15,809 bases of DNA, taken from assembly GCA_947372405.1 (NCBI GenBank), contig CANBTO010000047.1, positions 1 to 15,809 of the forward strand. The letters are read 5' to 3'. Shown here piece after piece: positions 12,967-15,809 of this stretch (positions are counted from its first letter, which is position 1; each line of letters starts with the position of its first letter). The DNA comes from Verrucomicrobiaceae bacterium (GTDB lineage: Bacteria; Verrucomicrobiota; Verrucomicrobiae; Verrucomicrobiales; Akkermansiaceae). Position numbers and translations under genes: made by a program. Under the pieces are notes generated by a model, which was given only the letters and a program-made list of their open reading frames with translations, had not been told where the DNA came from and did not search any database.

Positions 12967-15809
12967 ATGACTTCCCATTCCCGTCTCGGAGCCCGGTCAG
13001 CCATTGCATTCATCCTGCTGATCATGATGACCACCGTCATCATCCGCGCGGAGTCCGCCACCGATACAACGACCTCGCCTGAGTTCCCTGTCCATCTGCT
13101 GAATGGGCTGCCGATGACATACCGCAGCAAAAACAATCTCGGAGAGAGCTCACTCTACCGAATGCGGAAATCCGATTGTCTGATGGCTTATGAGGGCCAA
13201 CAATATCTGGGCTTCCAATTCTGGGGACCCATGATGCCTGATCCAGTGCTCGAGTGGCTGGTTGCCACACCCAAGGATTCCCTGAAGCCGGATGCCTGGT
13301 TATTGGTCGGCGGGGATGGCCACATCATCAACGAATGCCAGCCCGAGGTGAAGTCACCCGAAAACTACCCCAGAGTCATTGAGCGCTTCCCCAAGACCAA
13401 AGGCATCGCCTGTTACCACACATCCGAGGGCATGATCAAACGGGGTGAACATTTCTACCTGCTCCAGAAAGTGACTGGAAACCCTCCGGATGAATTCGCG
13501 ATCGCAGTCACCAGCCCGACGGGACGTGGCTATGAGGATTTCGGCCAATTGGCACCAAAAACGCACCAGTCATTTGGAAGGGTCACCAGCGATGTGGTGA
13601 TGGAAAACATGAAGGAGATTCGCCGGACCCGGGACACAACTGCTGCAATGGAATATCTGGGTCGGGAATTCGAACTTCGCATGGACGATCTCGAGGCCAA
13701 TTCTTCAAGCCGTGACCGCGACACCAATGTCAATGCATGGTTGGGATTTCACAGTATCTATTCCCTCGCTTACCTTGAGGCCCAGCAAGGTGGTGGCAGA
13801 TTGTCCAACGAGTGGGCATCCAGCATCTGTGACACCATCTTTCAAACCTGTCACCGCCGTGAGTATTACCACCACATGATGGAAATCGCCGTGATGCTTG
13901 CCAATCATCTGAATTGCGCCGGCCGCTATGGCCGCTTGTCAGAAGTGTTCACCACCTGGTCCGAAGGCATGAAACAGGGTGGATATCGAATGGATCCACG
14001 CACCTATCCGGACAACGGCCAGGCCTTCGACTTTCTTCCCAGAGTCCGCCACCGGAAGATCCCCGCATTGGTGCCCTGTTCACAGCTCAAGGTCGCTGGC
14101 AATCCCCGGCAGAGACTGCCAGCCACATTCAATTACATCCACAATGCAGCCATTCAGAACTACGCGGATCAGCTCTGGCGCAAGGGTCAGTGGCAAGAGT
14201 CTCTGGAATGGATCCTTTGGTGTCAGCAGTGGGCGCAGGAATCCTTGGAAAAAGGACGGGACGCGGAACTCTCAGCCACATGGCACCATTCGGTCAGCGG
14301 GATTGCCAGCCATGTTGAGAACCTGGGATTCACCGATGAAGCTCTCGCCATCATCGATAGCGGCCTGAACGCGGATCACAACGGCTACTACCTCGGGAGA
14401 TTCATCACGGAATACAAACTGCAAAAAATCCGCATCCAGATGAAATTGGGGCACCCCTCTCCGCCGGATCTCATCCGGCAGATTGAGCAGCTCATTGAAG
14501 AAATCCGGGCAAACATTTACGATGGCGTCGACTCGTTGAATCACGCGAGAACCATTCTCGCTCAAGCTCTGATTCACACCGGAAAGGCAGCCGAAGGAGA
14601 GGCGCTCCTCAAAGAACTTGCGGACCAGGGCTATTCCTATGCCAGGACCGAGCGACTCGTATATTGGTGCCGCACCGGGCGGGTCGATGGCGTCGAAAAC
14701 GAATTCATCGCTTTGCTCAACGATTCACGAAAAGCGGGAAACAAACTCGACGAAATATGGCTCTATCGTCTCTATGCCGATTTCCTGGAAAAACAGGGAC
14801 GCCTCCAGGAAGCTCTCAGCGTCCGGAGAGAAGCGATCCGGCTGTGCAAGGCTTTTGATCTCTACACAAGAATACCTTTGGAGTTGGCCAAACTTGCCGC
14901 CTTGCTCGAGAAGGTCGGATCAAGGAATGAAAGCCAAACGGCCGAAGCCGAGGCTCTCGGACTTCTCAAATCCAACACGATCCCTCGCCAGCTTGCCGAG
15001 GAAACCCGCTCCACCCTTGGCAAAATCGATCGCAGCGGCGCCGCTCCTGTGAAGGGCAATGTCGATGTTCTCAAGGTTGATTTGCAACCACAACGGGCCG
15101 TATTGATCCCGATCAAGGGTAGTCCATGGTCAACGTTTCTGACACTCTCCAACCCGTCCGATCAAATCGAGAAAGGCGTCCTGAGCGGCGCGGGAATACC
15201 GATGAATTTGCAACTCCTCGACGGGCAACTGAACGTGCGTGCGACGATTGGCGCGGCTCAGGGAAACTCGGAACTTCCGTTGGAGATTCCCCCGGGTTCA
15301 TACAGCATGGTGGCGGTCAGCCCCACGGATGGAAAGGAACCTGAAGGCACGCTCACATTCACTTGGAAAGCCGCTGCCAAGGACCAAACCAGTCAAAGCA
15401 CTGTGGAAATCCAAGCACCAGCCAACGGAGTTTCATCATCGGTCATTCAGGCCGGAGTATTCCAACTCAATCCTTATTATGGAGTTCCCATCTACCACCA
15501 ATATCTCGGCTCGAAACAGGATCCCGCGTCCAAACCGCTTCGCTTTGTCACCTCTCAGCCAGCAAGGGTCGAAATCTACCTGATGGACGGCACTCCGGCC
15601 GGAATCGACGGGCAGGGCAACGGCTCGCTTCAGGACAGCGGAGATGAGTTGTTCATCGCGAGTGACGGCCTTGGCCACCTGCAACTGCCGCTCAAGGAAG
15701 GCAACGCCTCTTTCAGGCTTGTGGTCTATCCGATAGGCGCGATTCCAGAGAAAGGTCTAACCCTGAATATTGAGGCGCTGTCCGGCGGCCAGTGGGATTA
15801 CTATTCCCA
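12967..15809 (+). CDS. Large exported helical-repeat protein, unrecognised (3' end outside window)
   Basis: The frame is open from ATG 12967 to the right edge, 947 codons with no stop. In-frame stops at 12928 and 12934 show that this ATG is the first possible one. The N-terminus is a signal peptide or anchor (R-rich start, core AIAFILLIMMTTVII, then RAESA). Residues about 35-230 are a mixed region (VHLLNGLPMTYRSKNNLGES, YLGFQFWGPMMPDPVLEWL). From about 240 to 690 the sequence is dominated by amphipathic helices resembling TPR/SEL1-type repeats (e.g. DQLWRKGQWQESLEWILWC, DEALAIIDSGLNADH, YADFLEKQGRLQEALSVRRE). From about 695 on it is beta-rich and Pro/Gly-rich (VDLQPQRAVLIPIKGSPW, LPLEIPPGSYSMVAVSP). 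I know no family with this order. GC is visibly lower (about 48-55% in several lines) than in the pump genes. Exported scaffold or adhesion roles are only guesses. Confidence 0.85.
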   Translation, partial: MTSHSRLGARSAIAFILLIMMTTVIIRAESATDTTTSPEFPVHLLNGLPMTYRSKNNLGESSLYRMRKSDCLMAYEGQQYLGFQFWGPMMPDPVLEWLVATPKDSLKPDAWLLVGGDGHIINECQPEVKSPENYPRVIERFPKTKGIACYHTSEGMIKRGEHFYLLQKVTGNPPDEFAIAVTSPTGRGYEDFGQLAPKTHQSFGRVTSDVVMENMKEIRRTRDTTAAMEYLGREFELRMDDLEANSSSRDRDTNVNAWLGFHSIYSLAYLEAQQGGGRLSNEWASSICDTIFQTCHRREYYHHMMEIAVMLANHLNCAGRYGRLSEVFTTWSEGMKQGGYRMDPRTYPDNGQAFDFLPRVRHRKIPALVPCSQLKVAGNPRQRLPATFNYIHNAAIQNYADQLWRKGQWQESLEWILWCQQWAQESLEKGRDAELSATWHHSVSGIASHVENLGFTDEALAIIDSGLNADHNGYYLGRFITEYKLQKIRIQMKLGHPSPPDLIRQIEQLIEEIRANIYDGVDSLNHARTILAQALIHTGKAAEGEALLKELADQGYSYARTERLVYWCRTGRVDGVENEFIALLNDSRKAGNKLDEIWLYRLYADFLEKQGRLQEALSVRREAIRLCKAFDLYTRIPLELAKLAALLEKVGSRNESQTAEAEALGLLKSNTIPRQLAEETRSTLGKIDRSGAAPVKGNVDVLKVDLQPQRAVLIPIKGSPWSTFLTLSNPSDQIEKGVLSGAGIPMNLQLLDGQLNVRATIGAAQGNSELPLEIPPGSYSMVAVSPTDGKEPEGTLTFTWKAAAKDQTSQSTVEIQAPANGVSSSVIQAGVFQLNPYYGVPIYHQYLGSKQDPASKPLRFVTSQPARVEIYLMDGTPAGIDGQGNGSLQDSGDELFIASDGLGHLQLPLKEGNASFRLVVYPIGAIPEKGLTLNIEALSGGQWDYYS

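Noticed and set aside
1..15809. CRISPR array, tRNA/rRNA, insertion sequence, integrase or defence island
   Set aside because: No spaced direct repeats, no cloverleaf or rRNA-like segments, no transposase or recombinase motifs and no nuclease, helicase or methylase genes were seen on either strand.

Overview
This is a GC-rich (about 60-65% by eye) Gram-negative chromosomal window with envelope genes (outer-membrane channel, periplasmic adaptor, several lipoprotein and Sec-type signal peptides). Almost no start codon has a Shine-Dalgarno tract, and small secreted proteins plus a very large helical-repeat secreted protein are present. Together these suggest a member of the PVC group, most likely Verrucomicrobiota (Luteolibacter/Haloferula-like). 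That placement is inference; there is no rRNA or other marker gene in the window.

Layout. Positions 1-2648 (+): the 3' part of a SulP anion permease with a STAS domain, a DUF4136-like lipoprotein, and a small exported protein with an HMA-like fold, probably one operon. Positions 2780-3091 (-): a DUF2288 protein converging on it. Positions 3319-4008 (+): a secreted protein with a HEAT-like N-terminus and two DM9/DUF3421-like repeats. Positions 4009-4302: no intact gene, but a possible gene remnant on the minus strand. Positions 4303-4981 (-): two small unrecognised genes, one secreted and one membrane protein, 10 bp apart. Positions 5062-5976 (-): a LysR-type regulator. Positions 6102-11784 (+): a complete RND tripartite efflux operon (adaptor, HAE-1 pump, NodT/OprM-type outer-membrane lipoprotein). 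Positions 11870-12814 (-): a ketopantoate reductase (panE). Positions 12967-15809 (+): the first 947 codons of a very large exported protein that runs off the right edge without a stop.

How the genes work together. The best-defined unit is the regulator-pump module. The LysR gene and the pump operon diverge from a 125-bp intergenic region holding a perfect 8+5+8 palindrome that fits a T-N11-A LysR box. The regulator therefore probably controls itself and the pump. The adaptor, inner-membrane pump and outer-membrane channel are separated by 9 bp and then overlap by 8 bp, so they are almost certainly co-translated. The pump and panE genes converge on a nested inverted repeat that could stop transcription from both sides.

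The most unusual signals are: a hexamer (TGTTAG/CTAACA) that recurs 14 times and supplies most of the rare TTA codons; DM9-like lectin repeats in a bacterial secreted protein with its own synonymous codon preference; the near-absence of Shine-Dalgarno sequences with one possibly leaderless gene; and the large unclassified exported protein of lower GC at the right edge. I see no RNA gene, CRISPR array, insertion sequence or defence system.
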